A stretch of 63,519 nucleotides of DNA. Source: Spirochaetes bacterium ADurb.BinA120 (GTDB lineage: Bacteria > Spirochaetota > UBA4802 > UBA5368). The stretch lies in contig MVZN01000012.1 of the NCBI GenBank assembly GCA_002069125.1, positions 1-63,519 on the forward strand, read 5' to 3'. The notes below the pieces were generated by a model. It ran no database searches and was not told the origin of the DNA. It saw nothing but the letters and a program-made list of their open reading frames with translations. A program made the position numbers and the translations under genes. Position 1 is the stretch's first letter. The number at the start of each line of letters is the position of its first letter. Below, one piece after another: positions 53,583 through 62,389 of the stretch.

Positions 53583-54011
53583 TCAGATCAGATAGAGCTC
53601 GCCGTCGGTAAGGATAGAGAAACCGGCGTCCGAAAGTACCCTTTCGGTTTTACGAACGTCCTCTACCTGAAACACGAAGACGGCGTCCTTTTTACGCTCG
53701 ACAATAAAGCCGTATGCGTCCTCCACGTTCACGCCGCTCCTTGTAAGGATGGAGGCCGCCTCGTAGAGGCCCCCTGGTTTGTCCTTTACCCTTATCGCCA
53801 CGATGTCGCGGAGCGTCGCCGCAATGCCCTCCTCCTTGAGTAAACCGGCGGCCTCCTGGGGCCGGTCCACCAGGAGTTTCACTATGCCATAGTCGCCCGA
53901 ATCCGAGATGGTAATGGCCCTTATGTCGATGTTCTTTTTCAACAGAACGCCGGTAATGCGTTCGATCTTCCCCGGCCTGTTCTCCGCAAAAACCGATACC
54001 TGGTGGGGCAT
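53583..54011 (-). CDS. Tandem ACT-domain protein (copy 2)
   Basis: The 142-residue protein has two ACT modules, VFAENRPGKIERITGVLLKK in the first and VKDKPGGLYEAASILTRSGV in the second, and aligns over its length with the protein at 2728-3159. It lies 12 bases after the second paaK, repeating the paaK-ACT order. It probably senses an amino acid or aryl acid and modulates the ligase or transcription. The ligand is unknown. Confidence 0.88.
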   Translation of the reverse strand: MPHQVSVFAENRPGKIERITGVLLKKNIDIRAITISDSGDYGIVKLLVDRPQEAAGLLKEEGIAATLRDIVAIRVKDKPGGLYEAASILTRSGVNVEDAYGFIVERKKDAVFVFQVEDVRKTERVLSDAGFSILTDGELYLI

Positions 54012-54023
54012 GTCATCCTCCTT

Positions 54024-55319
54024 TTAGAGAGACCTGTTGTCGAACACGCGCTTCGCCTTGCCCTGGCTCGGCGGAAGGGAACCCGGCTCGAGGAGTTCGA
54101 TCTTCGGGTTTATGGTGATGATGGCTCGCAGGGCCTCCCCCATCCTCTTCTTGAGCCGTTCGAGCTCCCTCATGTCGCCCTGAAACATCTTCGAGTAGAG
54201 TTCGACCTTTATGTGCATCCTGTCCAGGTTGTCCTCCCGCTCCAGCACGATCTGGTAGTTGTTGCCGACCTCCGGGATGTTCATTAGGACCGTCTCGATC
54301 TGTGAAGGAAAAACATTAACGCCGCTCACGATCATCATATCGTCGGTCCTGCCCTTGATGCGCTCGATCCTCCTGTGCGTGCGCCCGCACGGGCACGGCT
54401 CCGGTATGAAACGCGTAAGGTCGCGGGTGCGGTAGCGGAAGATGGGCATTGCCTCCCGGTTTATGTGCGTAAGCACAAGCTCGCCCTCCTCGCCGTCGGG
54501 TAGGGCCTCGCCGGTCTCGGGATCGATTATCTCGGCTATGTAATAATCCTCCCAGAGGTGCATACCGCTCTTTTCCGAACACTCGAAGGCCACGCCCGGG
54601 CCGTTCATCTCCGACATGCCGTAGCTGTTGTAGGCGTCGAGCCCGAACTGCGCCTCTATCTTGTCGCGCGTCCCCTCCGAATAGGGCTCGGCGCCCAGGT
54701 ATGCCTTCCTTACGCCCAGGTCCGGCGGGTTGACGCCGTGAGCGCGTATCTCGTCCACAAGGTGGAGCGCGTAACTCGGAGTGATGTGGATCACCGTGCT
54801 TCCGAAATCCTGAATAAACTGGATCTGCTTCAGCGTATTCCCGGTGGACATGGGTATCACCATGCAGCCCATCTTCTCCGCGCCGTAGTGCAGGCCAAGC
54901 CCTCCGGTAAAGAGGCCGTAGCCCATCATGTTCTGGAATACGTCGTCCGAGGTGGTTCCGGTCGCGACCATCCCGCGAGCGACCTGGTGCGCCCATTCGT
55001 CCACGTCCTTCATGGTATAGAAGATGACGGTGGGTTTTCCGGTGGTGCCGGATGATGCGTGCATGCGCACGATGGAGCGCCTTGGGACCGCCACCATGCC
55101 GTCGGGGTAGCTTACGCGCAGGTCGTTCTTTGTGGTAAACGGAACGTCTTTCAGGTGTTCCAGCGTGCTTATCTTAGAAGGGGCCACGCCGTTTTCCGAA
55201 AAGACCTTTTTATAAAACGGGGTCGATGCCGCCGCGGCGAGCGCTTTTTTAAGGCGGTCGAACTGGAGCCTCTCCAGCCCTCTGCGGTCGATGGTCTCGA
55301 GTTCGCTGTTCCAGTACAT
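54024..55319 (-). CDS. paaK: Phenylacetate-CoA ligase family protein (copy 2)
   Basis: The 431-residue ligase has P-loop ASSGTTGKPTVIFYT at 88-102, LDAYNSYGMSEMNGPGVAFE, FRYRTRDLTRFIPEPC, PCGRTHRRIERIKGRTDD and SGVNVFPSQIETVL. It is a clear paralogue of the ligase at 3202-4506 but with many differences, for example Met-Ser-Glu in place of Leu-Ser-Glu, so it is an old duplication. It may prefer another aryl or branched acid. It is followed by ACT copy 2. The 117 bases upstream contain no gene. Confidence 0.92.
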   Translation of the reverse strand: MYWNSELETIDRRGLERLQFDRLKKALAAAASTPFYKKVFSENGVAPSKISTLEHLKDVPFTTKNDLRVSYPDGMVAVPRRSIVRMHASSGTTGKPTVIFYTMKDVDEWAHQVARGMVATGTTSDDVFQNMMGYGLFTGGLGLHYGAEKMGCMVIPMSTGNTLKQIQFIQDFGSTVIHITPSYALHLVDEIRAHGVNPPDLGVRKAYLGAEPYSEGTRDKIEAQFGLDAYNSYGMSEMNGPGVAFECSEKSGMHLWEDYYIAEIIDPETGEALPDGEEGELVLTHINREAMPIFRYRTRDLTRFIPEPCPCGRTHRRIERIKGRTDDMMIVSGVNVFPSQIETVLMNIPEVGNNYQIVLEREDNLDRMHIKVELYSKMFQGDMRELERLKKRMGEALRAIITINPKIELLEPGSLPPSQGKAKRVFDNRSL

Positions 55320-55436
55320 TTTTCGTCCCCGTTATCCGTAGAGTTTCCGCCAATACCCCGGCCGCCGGCGAGCGGGCCGGTCAAGATGATGTTATTCAAC
55401 ACTTTGTCTGTCAATGATAAATTCGGCGCTGTCCGT

Positions 55437-56330
55437 TCAGTGCATCGTCTCGCGGTCGTCGGGATAGTAATGCCTGCGGGCCCACTCCAGTCTTCTGCGC
55501 TCTTCGCGGGTAAGTGAGCTCATCCCCTCCCGCGCTATCTTTTCAAGCAGGGTGTCTATTATATTTTTGGCCTCTATGCGCTCGTCTATCTCCTTTCGCT
55601 TTTTCTTGAGGCGCCTGTTTCTGGCCATTCGGGCCCACAGGGAACTCCCCGGGGCCGTCGGCCTGGCCCGTCCGCGGCCCGATCTCGACCGTATGACAAT
55701 GAAGATCAATCCCGAAACCAGCCCCCCCAGATGGCCGATATGGCTGATATTCCCGCCCATGCCCTTCGCGCTCGTAAGCGTTCCGAAGAACTCCACAACA
55801 CCGAAAAGGAGCACAAGGTATTTCATCTTGACGGGAATTAGAAAATACAGAAGAACCTCGCGGTTCGGCCAGGTCAGCCCGTAGGCCAGTAGTATTCCAT
55901 AAATGGCCCCCGAGGCCCCCAGCGTGGTCGGGGCGTAGGGCGCGAACGGGTTGGCCCCGTACCGGAGCACGACGAAATAATTCATCGCCGCGATGAACAT
56001 GCCGGCGCCGATGCCGCAAAAAAGATAATAACGTAGAAACAGCCTGCTTCCCCATAGGGTCTCCAGCTCGCCGGCGAACATCCAGAGGCCCAGCAGATTG
56101 AAAAGGATATGGAGCCAGCCGCCGTGAAGAAACATATAGGTCGCGATCTGCCAGAAGCGCAGATCGTACACCAGTCCATGATGGTTCAGGCCGAAAAGGT
56201 GCTCGAGCATGCCCGGCGCGAGCATGGAGGCGAACTGCTGGAACAGAAAGACCACCGCGTTGATGATCAGCAGGTTCTTCACCACGGGGGTCAAAGGCCC
56301 GCCGATACGCACGTTCATTGTCTGCCGCAT
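55437..56330 (-). CDS. Rhomboid-family intramembrane serine protease
   Basis: The 297-residue protein has six or so membrane helices in a rhomboid core: FMLHGGWLHILFN-type region (TYMFLHGGWLHILFNLLGLW), the serine motif TLGASGAIYGILLA (Ser near 140), and the catalytic His in GNISHIGHLGGL (near 198). The C-terminal 70 residues are charged and helical. It cleaves membrane proteins. The start is uncertain: 56330 or 56318, and the frame also opens to 56396 inside the previous gene. It follows the HD-GYP regulator by 25 bases. Confidence 0.9.
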   Translation of the reverse strand: MRQTMNVRIGGPLTPVVKNLLIINAVVFLFQQFASMLAPGMLEHLFGLNHHGLVYDLRFWQIATYMFLHGGWLHILFNLLGLWMFAGELETLWGSRLFLRYYLFCGIGAGMFIAAMNYFVVLRYGANPFAPYAPTTLGASGAIYGILLAYGLTWPNREVLLYFLIPVKMKYLVLLFGVVEFFGTLTSAKGMGGNISHIGHLGGLVSGLIFIVIRSRSGRGRARPTAPGSSLWARMARNRRLKKKRKEIDERIEAKNIIDTLLEKIAREGMSSLTREERRRLEWARRHYYPDDRETMH

Positions 56331-56355
56331 TTTCAGGAAACCCGCCGCGTCATAA

Positions 56356-57984
56356 TCAGCTGAATTCCCTTCTAATACGGTTGAACTCGTCCTCATTATC
56401 AAGAAATATTTTAAAAAGCGACGGATCGAAGCGGGACGATTCCTCTTTCATTATCCTGACGCTCTTGTCGTGCGAAAAGGCCTCCTTGTAAGGCCGTTTA
56501 GAGGTAAGAGCGTCGTAGATATCGGATATCGTTACAATCCGCGCGGCAAGGGGAATTTCAGTCCCCATACGCCTCGTGGGATACCCTCCGCCGTCGTAGC
56601 GCTCGTGATGGTACAGGGTGACATCCATCGCCATATTGAGAAAGGAGTTTTCGCCCAGGTCGCGCGAGGCCTCCTTGAGCGCGGTATAGCCGATGGTGGT
56701 ATGGGCCTTGATAACCTCGTACTCCACCGAAGTGAGCGGCCCCGGCTTCAACAGAATATCGTCGGGAATTCCCACCTTGCCTATGTCGTGGAGAATGGAG
56801 GAATCGTAGAGGTCGCGCAGGTACTGGTTGGAGATCTCCATCTCGTTGCCGGAATATTTAAGAATCTGGGCGATCAGCACGCTGAAATTCCGGATGCGCT
56901 CCAGGTGCTCTCCCGTTTCGGGATCGCGCACCTCCGCGAGTCTGCTTAGCGCGAAGATCGTGGTCTTCTGGGTTTTGAGTATCTCGTGCGTGCGCGCCTT
57001 CACCAGGTGTTCGAGGTTTCTTGTGTGGAGTTCGAGCTGGTCCAGAAGCTCCGCGCGCTGGATGCTGAAGGATATCTGACCGGAGATGGAGCGGATGAAG
57101 AAACTGTGTTCACTGTTGAAGGCGCCGGCCTCCATCGAATTGAACACCAGGAAGCCCCTCGTCACGTTGTTGATGATCAGGGGCACCATCATGGATGAGC
57201 GGAGCCCTTCTTCTATAAGGCTCCTGGTGCGCCTGGACAGCGGGTGTGACTTCAGGTATTCGTCGAGATCGCTTATAATAGCCACCTCCTTGCCGAGAGC
57301 CACCTCTTTAAGCAGCGAATCCCCGAGGCTGAAATTGCGCATTCCGCCGTACTCCTTCTCCCGGTCCGATTCGACAAGCTTCGCGACGACCTCGCCGGTT
57401 ATCTCGTCGATCATGAGGAGCGACAGCCTGTCGAACGGTATGATCTTCCTGAGCGAGCTGTTCAGCATCATGAATATCTCTTCCGTTTTCTTACCCCGGT
57501 TGAGCATCGTGATGATGTCGTTGATCTGACTGAGCTGCTCTACATAGCGGTTTTTTTCGTCGTTCAGTCGCTTGCGGTCCAGCGCCCGCTCTATCGCGTG
57601 GTACAGAATGGCGAAGTCCATGATCGGCTTGGTGAGGAAGTCGTATGCGCCGGTCTTCAGCGCGAGGATGATGTCGTCGTTGGTGCCGAATCCCGTAAGT
57701 ACGATCTTCGGAATATCCGGAAACTTCTCGGACATCGCAGTCAGAAGCTCCCTGCCGTCCAAGTTGGGCATTTTAAGATCGGTCAGCACCAGGTCATAGG
57801 GTTCCGATTCCAGCTTGGCGATCGCCACGTTCCCGTCCTCGGCCGTATCAATGGAGTAGCCCATCTTCAACAGGTATCGCGACAGCGCCTTCCGCACAAG
57901 CTGCTCGTCATCGACGATAAGGATGCTGCCCTGCCTTTTGACCGTCTGCGGCCCGTCGGCGACTGTAACTGTCTGGTCCTTCAT
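56356..57984 (-). CDS. Response regulator with GAF and HD-GYP domains
   Basis: The 542-residue protein has a receiver domain (23-140; phosphoacceptor Asp69 in LVLTDLKMP, Lys in LTKPIMD), a coiled linker, a GAF domain at about 160-315 and an HD-GYP domain at about 345-525. The latter has SSILHDIGKVGIPDDIL, a YHHERYDGGGYP segment and the AARIVTISDIYDALTSKRPY signature. HD-GYP domains of this form hydrolyse cyclic di-GMP. It should be the output of a two-component system; no histidine kinase is next to it. It follows the HD gene at 58029 by 44 bases. Confidence 0.92.
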   Translation of the reverse strand: MKDQTVTVADGPQTVKRQGSILIVDDEQLVRKALSRYLLKMGYSIDTAEDGNVAIAKLESEPYDLVLTDLKMPNLDGRELLTAMSEKFPDIPKIVLTGFGTNDDIILALKTGAYDFLTKPIMDFAILYHAIERALDRKRLNDEKNRYVEQLSQINDIITMLNRGKKTEEIFMMLNSSLRKIIPFDRLSLLMIDEITGEVVAKLVESDREKEYGGMRNFSLGDSLLKEVALGKEVAIISDLDEYLKSHPLSRRTRSLIEEGLRSSMMVPLIINNVTRGFLVFNSMEAGAFNSEHSFFIRSISGQISFSIQRAELLDQLELHTRNLEHLVKARTHEILKTQKTTIFALSRLAEVRDPETGEHLERIRNFSVLIAQILKYSGNEMEISNQYLRDLYDSSILHDIGKVGIPDDILLKPGPLTSVEYEVIKAHTTIGYTALKEASRDLGENSFLNMAMDVTLYHHERYDGGGYPTRRMGTEIPLAARIVTISDIYDALTSKRPYKEAFSHDKSVRIMKEESSRFDPSLFKIFLDNEDEFNRIRREFS

Positions 57985-58028
57985 GCGTTCTTTTCCGGCC
58001 GGATAAAACCGGCGTCATCATCTTATCA

Positions 58029-58775
58029 TCAACATGAAAAGTCTTCCATATTTTCCCTGAACCGGGCCAGGAGACATTCCCCGATAAAAAGCCCCCTGTC
58101 TATAAAATCCGGGCCGTAGCGTCTTCCCGTGGTCGTGCGGAAGCTTTCCTTGATCCGTATGATGCCGCGAACCCCCTCATCGTAGCGCCCTATAATGAGG
58201 GCCGGATCAATACTCATGGACTCGGCCATGTCCCAGACGGTATCGGTAAAGTTGTCCGGGCCCCAGCGGAATTTGTCCGCGTCGTAAAGCGCGCCGGAGA
58301 GAAGTTCGGCCCGGTCGGTTGGGGCGGGTTCGGTCTCCCGGAACGCCTCGTGATTTCGAATTGCGAATACGATGATCTCGCGGTCCTCGGGGTCGATCCG
58401 CCCCAGCAGAAATTCCGCCGCATATTCGGCCCCCTCCTCGGCATGGCGCCGTTCGGCGCGGCGGATGTCGTGAAGATATCCGGCGACCAGGGCGTCCTCC
58501 GCCAGGCGGTCGCAGTCGGGGCGACTCCCCGCCTCGCATCGCACGATTGCCGCCGCCTCTATGGCCACGCGCTGCGCGTGGTCGAAGCCGTGTCCCAGCG
58601 AACCCCCGTCCGCCCGCATGGCCTCCCTCGCCGCTGCCGCGTGCTCCGAGCGATCGTCGAGGCATTCCGCGTAGGCGAGCTCAGAAGCGCACTCCTCATA
58701 AAAAACCGGCTTACGGGCAATCGCGGCGATCTCTCTGGCGGCGTCCCGGAATAAGCGTATTCTTTCGCTATTCAT
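58029..58775 (-). CDS. HD-domain phosphohydrolase
   Basis: The 248-residue protein has SLGHGFDHAQRVAIEAAAI, AGYLHDIRRAERRHAEEGAEY and VFAIRNHEAFRET, the arrangement of YfbR/YedJ-like HD proteins with His, HD and a later His-Asp. Members may be nucleotide phosphohydrolases. It lies between hisG (63 bases upstream) and the HD-GYP gene on the same strand. The long overlapping frames on both strands here are shadows from the high GC. Confidence 0.85.
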   Translation of the reverse strand: MNSERIRLFRDAAREIAAIARKPVFYEECASELAYAECLDDRSEHAAAAREAMRADGGSLGHGFDHAQRVAIEAAAIVRCEAGSRPDCDRLAEDALVAGYLHDIRRAERRHAEEGAEYAAEFLLGRIDPEDREIIVFAIRNHEAFRETEPAPTDRAELLSGALYDADKFRWGPDNFTDTVWDMAESMSIDPALIIGRYDEGVRGIIRIKESFRTTTGRRYGPDFIDRGLFIGECLLARFRENMEDFSC

Positions 58776-58823
58776 GCGCGCCCCTTTTTAGTGTACGCCC
58801 ATTCCGGCGGATATCAATTATAA

Positions 58824-58844
58824 TTTTAGGCCCGTGGCCTAAAA
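58824..58844 (-). terminator. Hairpin at the hisG stop codon
   Basis: The inverted repeat TTTTAGGCC / GGCCTAAAA with a 3-base loop straddles the hisG stop and is followed on the minus strand by TTATAATT. It is a possible weak terminator; the HD gene 50 bases further may depend on read-through. Confidence 0.45.
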
Positions 58845-59738
58845 GATCAGGTCTTTCTTCCCGACCACCTTGTTCAGCGGGTACTCGATTATGCCGTCCG
58901 CGCCCGCCTCTATGAGCCGTGGGATGAGCTCCCTCACCACGTCCTCGCCTATCACTGACTCCACGGAAAGCCAGTCTGCCTTGTAAAGTTCCGCCACCGT
59001 CGGCGCGGTGATGCTCGGAATGATCTTCACCACGGCGTCGATGTTCACCTTTGGAACGTTCATCTTAATCCCCACCAGGTTCTCGGCATTGAGCGCTCCG
59101 CGGAGCAGCATGGCGATATGGTTGACCTTCTTCCTCTTCCAGGGGTCGGCCATGCTCTTTTTGTTGGCGATGAGTTTCGTGTTCGTCTCGAGAAGCGTAT
59201 GGATGATCTTGAGTCCGTGCGCCCGAATGGTGCTTCCGGTCTCGGTCACCTCGACAATGGCGTCGACCAGCCCTTCGACCACCTTCGCCTCCGTCGCGCC
59301 CCAGGAGAACTCCACTTTGACCGGGATGTTCCGCTCGGCGAAGTAGCCTCTGGTAAATTCCACCAGCTCGGTGGAGATCGTCTTGCCCGAGCAGTCCTCC
59401 AGGGAGCTTATGGACGAATTTTCAGGGACGGCAAGCACCCATCGTGCCTTTCGTGTGCTCGCCTTGGAATAGATGAGGTCCGAAATTATCTCGACATCAG
59501 CCCTGTGCTCGAGTATCCAGTCGAGTCCCGTAAGCCCCACGTCGAGCACGCCGCTCTCCACGTAGCGGGCCATCTCCTGCGCGCGTATAAGGGCGCAATA
59601 GATCTCCGGATCGTCTATTGAAGGGAAATAGTTGCGGGAGGAAACGGAAATCCTCCATCCGGCCTTCTCAAAGAGTTCTATTGTTGCGTTCTCCAGGCTT
59701 CCCTTGGGGATTCCTAGTTTCAGCTTTTTTTCGCTCAT
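58839..59738 (-). CDS. hisG: ATP phosphoribosyltransferase, long form
   Basis: The 299-residue protein is a HisG of the long type with a C-terminal regulatory domain (about 220-299), which usually binds histidine and does not need HisZ. It begins [20 protein letters not shown], has [29 protein letters not shown] and the PRPP-binding [20 protein letters not shown]. It catalyses the first step of histidine synthesis. The ATG at 59738 overlaps the end of hisI by 4 bases. Confidence 0.95.
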   Translation of the reverse strand: MSEKKLKLGIPKGSLENATIELFEKAGWRISVSSRNYFPSIDDPEIYCALIRAQEMARYVESGVLDVGLTGLDWILEHRADVEIISDLIYSKASTRKARWVLAVPENSSISSLEDCSGKTISTELVEFTRGYFAERNIPVKVEFSWGATEAKVVEGLVDAIVEVTETGSTIRAHGLKIIHTLLETNTKLIANKKSMADPWKRKKVNHIAMLLRGALNAENLVGIKMNVPKVNIDAVVKIIPSITAPTVAELYKADWLSVESVIGEDVVRELIPRLIEAGADGIIEYPLNKVVGKKDLIF

Positions 59739-60118
59739 TTCCTTTCTCCGTACACGGTCTCCGGGTCGAACACCTTCACTCCATCCTCTTCCAGGGAACC
59801 GTTTTTCACTACGCGGTAAAAACAGCTCCTGAAGCCGGTATGACAGGCAGCCCCTCCGATCTGTTCTATCTTCAGGAGAACGCAGTCGTTGTCGCAGTCC
59901 ACTCGTATCTCCTTCACCATCTGCACGTTGCCCGAGGACTCTCCCTTCTTCCATAGCTTATTGCGCGAACGGCTCCAGTAGTGGACTATCCCCGTGGAGA
60001 GGGTGAGCCCCCACGATTCCCTGTTTATGAACGCAAGCATAAGGACCTCGCCGGTCCTGTGGTCCTGTGCGATGGCCGGTATGAGCCCTCCGGCCTTTTC
60101 GAAATCCAGTTCGATCAT
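59735..60118 (-). CDS. hisI: Phosphoribosyl-AMP cyclohydrolase
   Basis: The 127-residue protein has [37 protein letters not shown] and the zinc-binding [23 protein letters not shown] in two parts, typical of HisI without the HisE domain. It performs the third step of histidine synthesis. It is the first gene in the run hisI, hisG and is preceded by a promoter. The separate genes for HisE and the other steps are not in the window. Confidence 0.94.
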   Translation of the reverse strand: MIELDFEKAGGLIPAIAQDHRTGEVLMLAFINRESWGLTLSTGIVHYWSRSRNKLWKKGESSGNVQMVKEIRVDCDNDCVLLKIEQIGGAACHTGFRSCFYRVVKNGSLEEDGVKVFDPETVYGERK

Positions 60119-60171
60119 TCCATAAATCCTTGAATAATAAAATCACCGGCCGGATTCGGCCGGGGCAGGTC

Positions 60172-60200
60172 ATAAAAATCGCTTTTAGCGGCCCTGACAA
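60172..60200 (-). promoter_or_regulatory. Sigma-70 promoter for hisI-hisG
   Basis: On the minus strand TTGTCA (complement of 60195-60200) and TTTTAT (complement of 60172-60177) are spaced by 17 bases. Between it and hisI there is a GC-rich inverted repeat CCGGCCG/CGGCCGG (about 60146-60162). Confidence 0.5.
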
Positions 60201-60300
60201 GGATATTTTACCGTAGTAGCTTACGCTAAACAAGATATTTTGTGCCGGTCGTTAAGGACTTCCGATCGCTTATAGCGGGGTACTCGCACTGTGAGCTTAA

Positions 60301-60336
60301 CGCCCCCGGAGTGGTTTTTGCTGATGCCGATGGCCA
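60301..60336. repeat. Deleted copy of the 36-bp GC-rich repeat (C0)
   Basis: The sequence CGCCCCCGGAG then TGGTTTTTGCTGATGCC and GATGGCC matches 61895-61948 after removal of the part between its two CCCCCGG direct repeats. It lies just beyond hisI, at the left edge of the low-GC segment around the Rpn gene. Nearby (about 60338-60360) is a short ACTTTGA tandem repeat. Confidence 0.65.
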
Positions 60337-60392
60337 AACTTTGAACTTTGAACTTTCGACTGTTTAACTCACCCCCTAACCCCCTCTCTTTG

Positions 60393-60605
60393 AACGAAAG
60401 AGAGGGGGGATCGTGCCATGATCCAGAAGAAATTTCAGAAGTACATCCAGAGTAATTTTAACCGGATCATTCACTGCATGCCGTATATAGGATGTGTCCA
60501 GTAAGTCTATTGCCTGAACTCCCCCTTCTTTTCTCCGAAGAGAAGGGGGCCGGGGGGATGAGTTTGGAGAGCTCCAGGTGGTATGGAGTCTTCTGAACAA
60601 CTACC
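60393..60605. repeat. About 210-bp dispersed repeat, copy A
   Basis: This stretch is homologous to 62166-62376, for example GTGCCATGATCCAGAAGAAA against GTGCCATGATTCACAAGAAA, and the CTCCCCCTTCT / AGAAGGGGG hairpin (60520-60549). It ends just inside the first codons of the open frame leading into the Rpn gene. The copies differ by many substitutions, so the duplication is not recent. No coding function is seen. The 542-base region between hisI and the Rpn start is otherwise free of genes. Confidence 0.85.
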
Positions 60606-60660
60606 CACTTTAGATCACCTTTTCCTTGACAGTTTCTCCAATTATATCCCATATTCGCTC

Positions 60661-61653
60661 ATGGAAAATTTTCACACTCATGACAGGGGCTACAAGTACC
60701 TCTTCTCTAACCCGCTTCTGGTAAAAGAGCTCCTTGAATCTTTCGTGAACATGGACTGGGTCGGCAGAATCGATTTCTCAAAGGCCGAAAGTCTGAACAC
60801 CAGTTTTGTCTCAGATGAATTCAAACACAGAGAATCGGACATTATTTATAAACTGAAACTGAACGATAATGAGATCTATCTTTACCTGCTTATTGAGTTT
60901 CAGTCAACAGTAGACAGGTTTATGGCTTTGAGGATGCTGAGGTATACCTTAGAGCTCTATGATTACCTCATAAAAAACAAGGTTACGAAAGAACTACCGG
61001 TAGTGTTTCCGCTGATGCTTTACAACGGCGAAGCCAAATGGACGGCCCCTGAATCTCTTTCAAAGCTAATAAATCTGCCGGAAGAGCTAAAATCCTTAAA
61101 AAAGTACGTGCCTGAGTTCAGATATTTCAGTATAATTGAAAATAGGTACAGCGACAGACAGCTTAAAAAACTGGGTAACCTTACATCCGCTATATTTCTT
61201 CTTGAGAACCAGGATAAGGAAAGGCTTTTTAAGGTAATTGAAGCCGTAAAGTCGCACCTTGAAGGGAGTGAAATCAGCGCCGTCAGAACATTTCTGGCGT
61301 GGCTTAAAAAATACCTTCAGGTTAACGCGACCATTGAAGATGCAGAGAAAGGCATTAAGAAGATAAAATCATCGGTTGAGGCAAAATCTATGTTAGCAAA
61401 AACTATAGAAGAAGTAAGAAAAGACCTTGTTAACGAAGGCATTCAATTAGGAATACAAAAGGGCATACAGAAGGGCATACAGAAGGGTATGCAAAAGGGT
61501 ATGCAAAAGGGTATGCAAAAGGGTATACAGAAGGGGATGCTAACAGGTAAAAAGGTAACAGCCCTGGCCATGAAGAAAGAGGGTCTTTCTATTGAAACAA
61601 TATCGAAGGTAACCGGCCTCACTATTGATGAAATCCGGAAGCTGAAGAAATAA
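60661..61653 (+). CDS. Rpn-family PD-(D/E)XK nuclease/putative transposase
   Basis: The 330-residue protein begins MENFHTHDRGYKYLFSNPLL, with the catalytic positions Asp60 (HRESDIIYKLK), Glu79 and Gln81 (LLIEFQSTVDRFM). These mark the Rpn/YhgA-like family of recombination-promoting nucleases. Residues 264-291 are a run of near-identical GIQK/GMQK tetrapeptides from a 12-bp tandem repeat. The end KKVTALAMKKEGLSIETISK looks like a small DNA-binding or regulatory tail. Base composition is lower in GC and codon use differs from neighbours, so it is likely acquired. It stands inside a repeat mosaic. I start it at 60661; the longer frame begins in the upstream repeat. Confidence 0.87.
   Translation: MENFHTHDRGYKYLFSNPLLVKELLESFVNMDWVGRIDFSKAESLNTSFVSDEFKHRESDIIYKLKLNDNEIYLYLLIEFQSTVDRFMALRMLRYTLELYDYLIKNKVTKELPVVFPLMLYNGEAKWTAPESLSKLINLPEELKSLKKYVPEFRYFSIIENRYSDRQLKKLGNLTSAIFLLENQDKERLFKVIEAVKSHLEGSEISAVRTFLAWLKKYLQVNATIEDAEKGIKKIKSSVEAKSMLAKTIEEVRKDLVNEGIQLGIQKGIQKGIQKGMQKGMQKGMQKGIQKGMLTGKKVTALAMKKEGLSIETISKVTGLTIDEIRKLKK
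61450..61533 (+). repeat. 12-bp tandem repeat within the Rpn gene
   Basis: Seven consecutive 12-base units (GGAATACAAAAG, GGCATACAGAAG twice, GGTATGCAAAAG three times, GGTATACAGAAG) encode G-I/M-Q-K. Less exact units flank it on each side (61438 and 61534). The frame is kept because the unit is a multiple of three, so the number of units can vary without inactivating the gene. Confidence 0.92.
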
Positions 61654-61795
61654 TAAACTCACCCCCTAACCCTGTCTAAACAGGCTCAGCGACCGCACTT
61701 CGGCAAGCTTAGTGCGACGCCTCTCCCATTTAGGCTGATATACATGCACATCATCCATAACACGCAATTTCCTGTTGTGGATGCGATTTTAAAAT

Positions 61796-61859
61796 AGAAC
61801 CTCAAAAACAGTTTTTGAGATTATTCAAGGGAATCTCTAAAAATTAACATTGAGGTTCT
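61796..61859. repeat. Nested inverted repeats downstream of the Rpn gene
   Basis: AGAACCTCAA (61796-61805) pairs with TTGAGGTTCT (61850-61859). Inside, CTCAAAAA pairs with TTTTTGAG (61801-61819) and GAGATT with AATCTC (61817-61837). Together they could form a cruciform or folded RNA, or be the remains of a small mobile element. There is no ORF here. Confidence 0.55.
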
Positions 61860-61894
61860 CACAAATTGTAAGCACTGGCATATTAAAGTTTTTT

Positions 61895-61930
61895 CGCCCC
61901 CGGCGCTGTGCGCCACCCCCGGAGGGGGTT
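61895..61930. repeat. 36-bp GC-rich repeat (C1)
   Basis: This 36-base sequence, starting CGCCCCCGGCGCTGTGCGCC and ending CCCCCGGAGGGGGTT, is identical to 62390-62425. It holds an internal direct repeat CCCCCGG and an inverted repeat GGCGC/GCGCC. The following TTTTGCTGATGCCGATGGCC is also shared with 60317-60336. Confidence 0.9.
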
Positions 61931-62165
61931 TTGCTGATGCCGATGGCCGGTCGGCCTGTATAAAATCCCCACAGCCTCTAGCAGCTCCCCTTTGGTAAAG
62001 GGGAGCCTTATCGAGAAAACGTGTCGCTGTTGGAAAGGATAAAGGCATTAATCTACCGTGGAAATTATCTTTTATAGGAGCGGGGCTGTCCAAAAAGTTA
62101 CTTTTGGGGAGTCCCTCTCCTCAGTCGATAAAAAATATAACGGCTCTTGTTACTTTCTTTCGTGG

Positions 62166-62376
62166 GGCGAAAGAGAGGGGGGTGTCGTGCCATGATTCAC
62201 AAGAAATTACAGAGATACATCCTGACCAAGATTAGCTGGATCAGTTACTGCCTGCCGTATATCGGAAATCTCCAGTGAGCCTTATGTCTAAACTCCCCCT
62301 TCTCTTCCCCGAAGAGAAGGGGGTCGGGGGGATGAGTTGGAAAAGCTTCTGGCGGTTTGGAGTTCTTGTCAACTGC
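62166..62376. repeat. About 210-bp dispersed repeat, copy B
   Basis: This is the diverged second copy of 60393-60605, in the same orientation, including the hairpin CTCCCCCTTCTC / GAAGAGAAGGGGG and GGGGGGATGAGTT. In the region 61654-62442 (789 bases without a gene) I see only this copy, the 36-bp repeats, the nested inverted repeats and a hairpin AGCTCCCCTTT / AAAGGGGAGC (about 61981-62006). Confidence 0.85.
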
Positions 62377-62389
62377 ACCACATGACTAA

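Noticed and set aside
60583-60660. Upstream start of the Rpn gene
   Set aside because: The first codons lie in the dispersed repeat A, and family similarity begins at 60661.
61450-61533. Short tandem repeats as a CRISPR array
   Set aside because: Units are 12 bases without spacers and lie in frame inside a coding gene.
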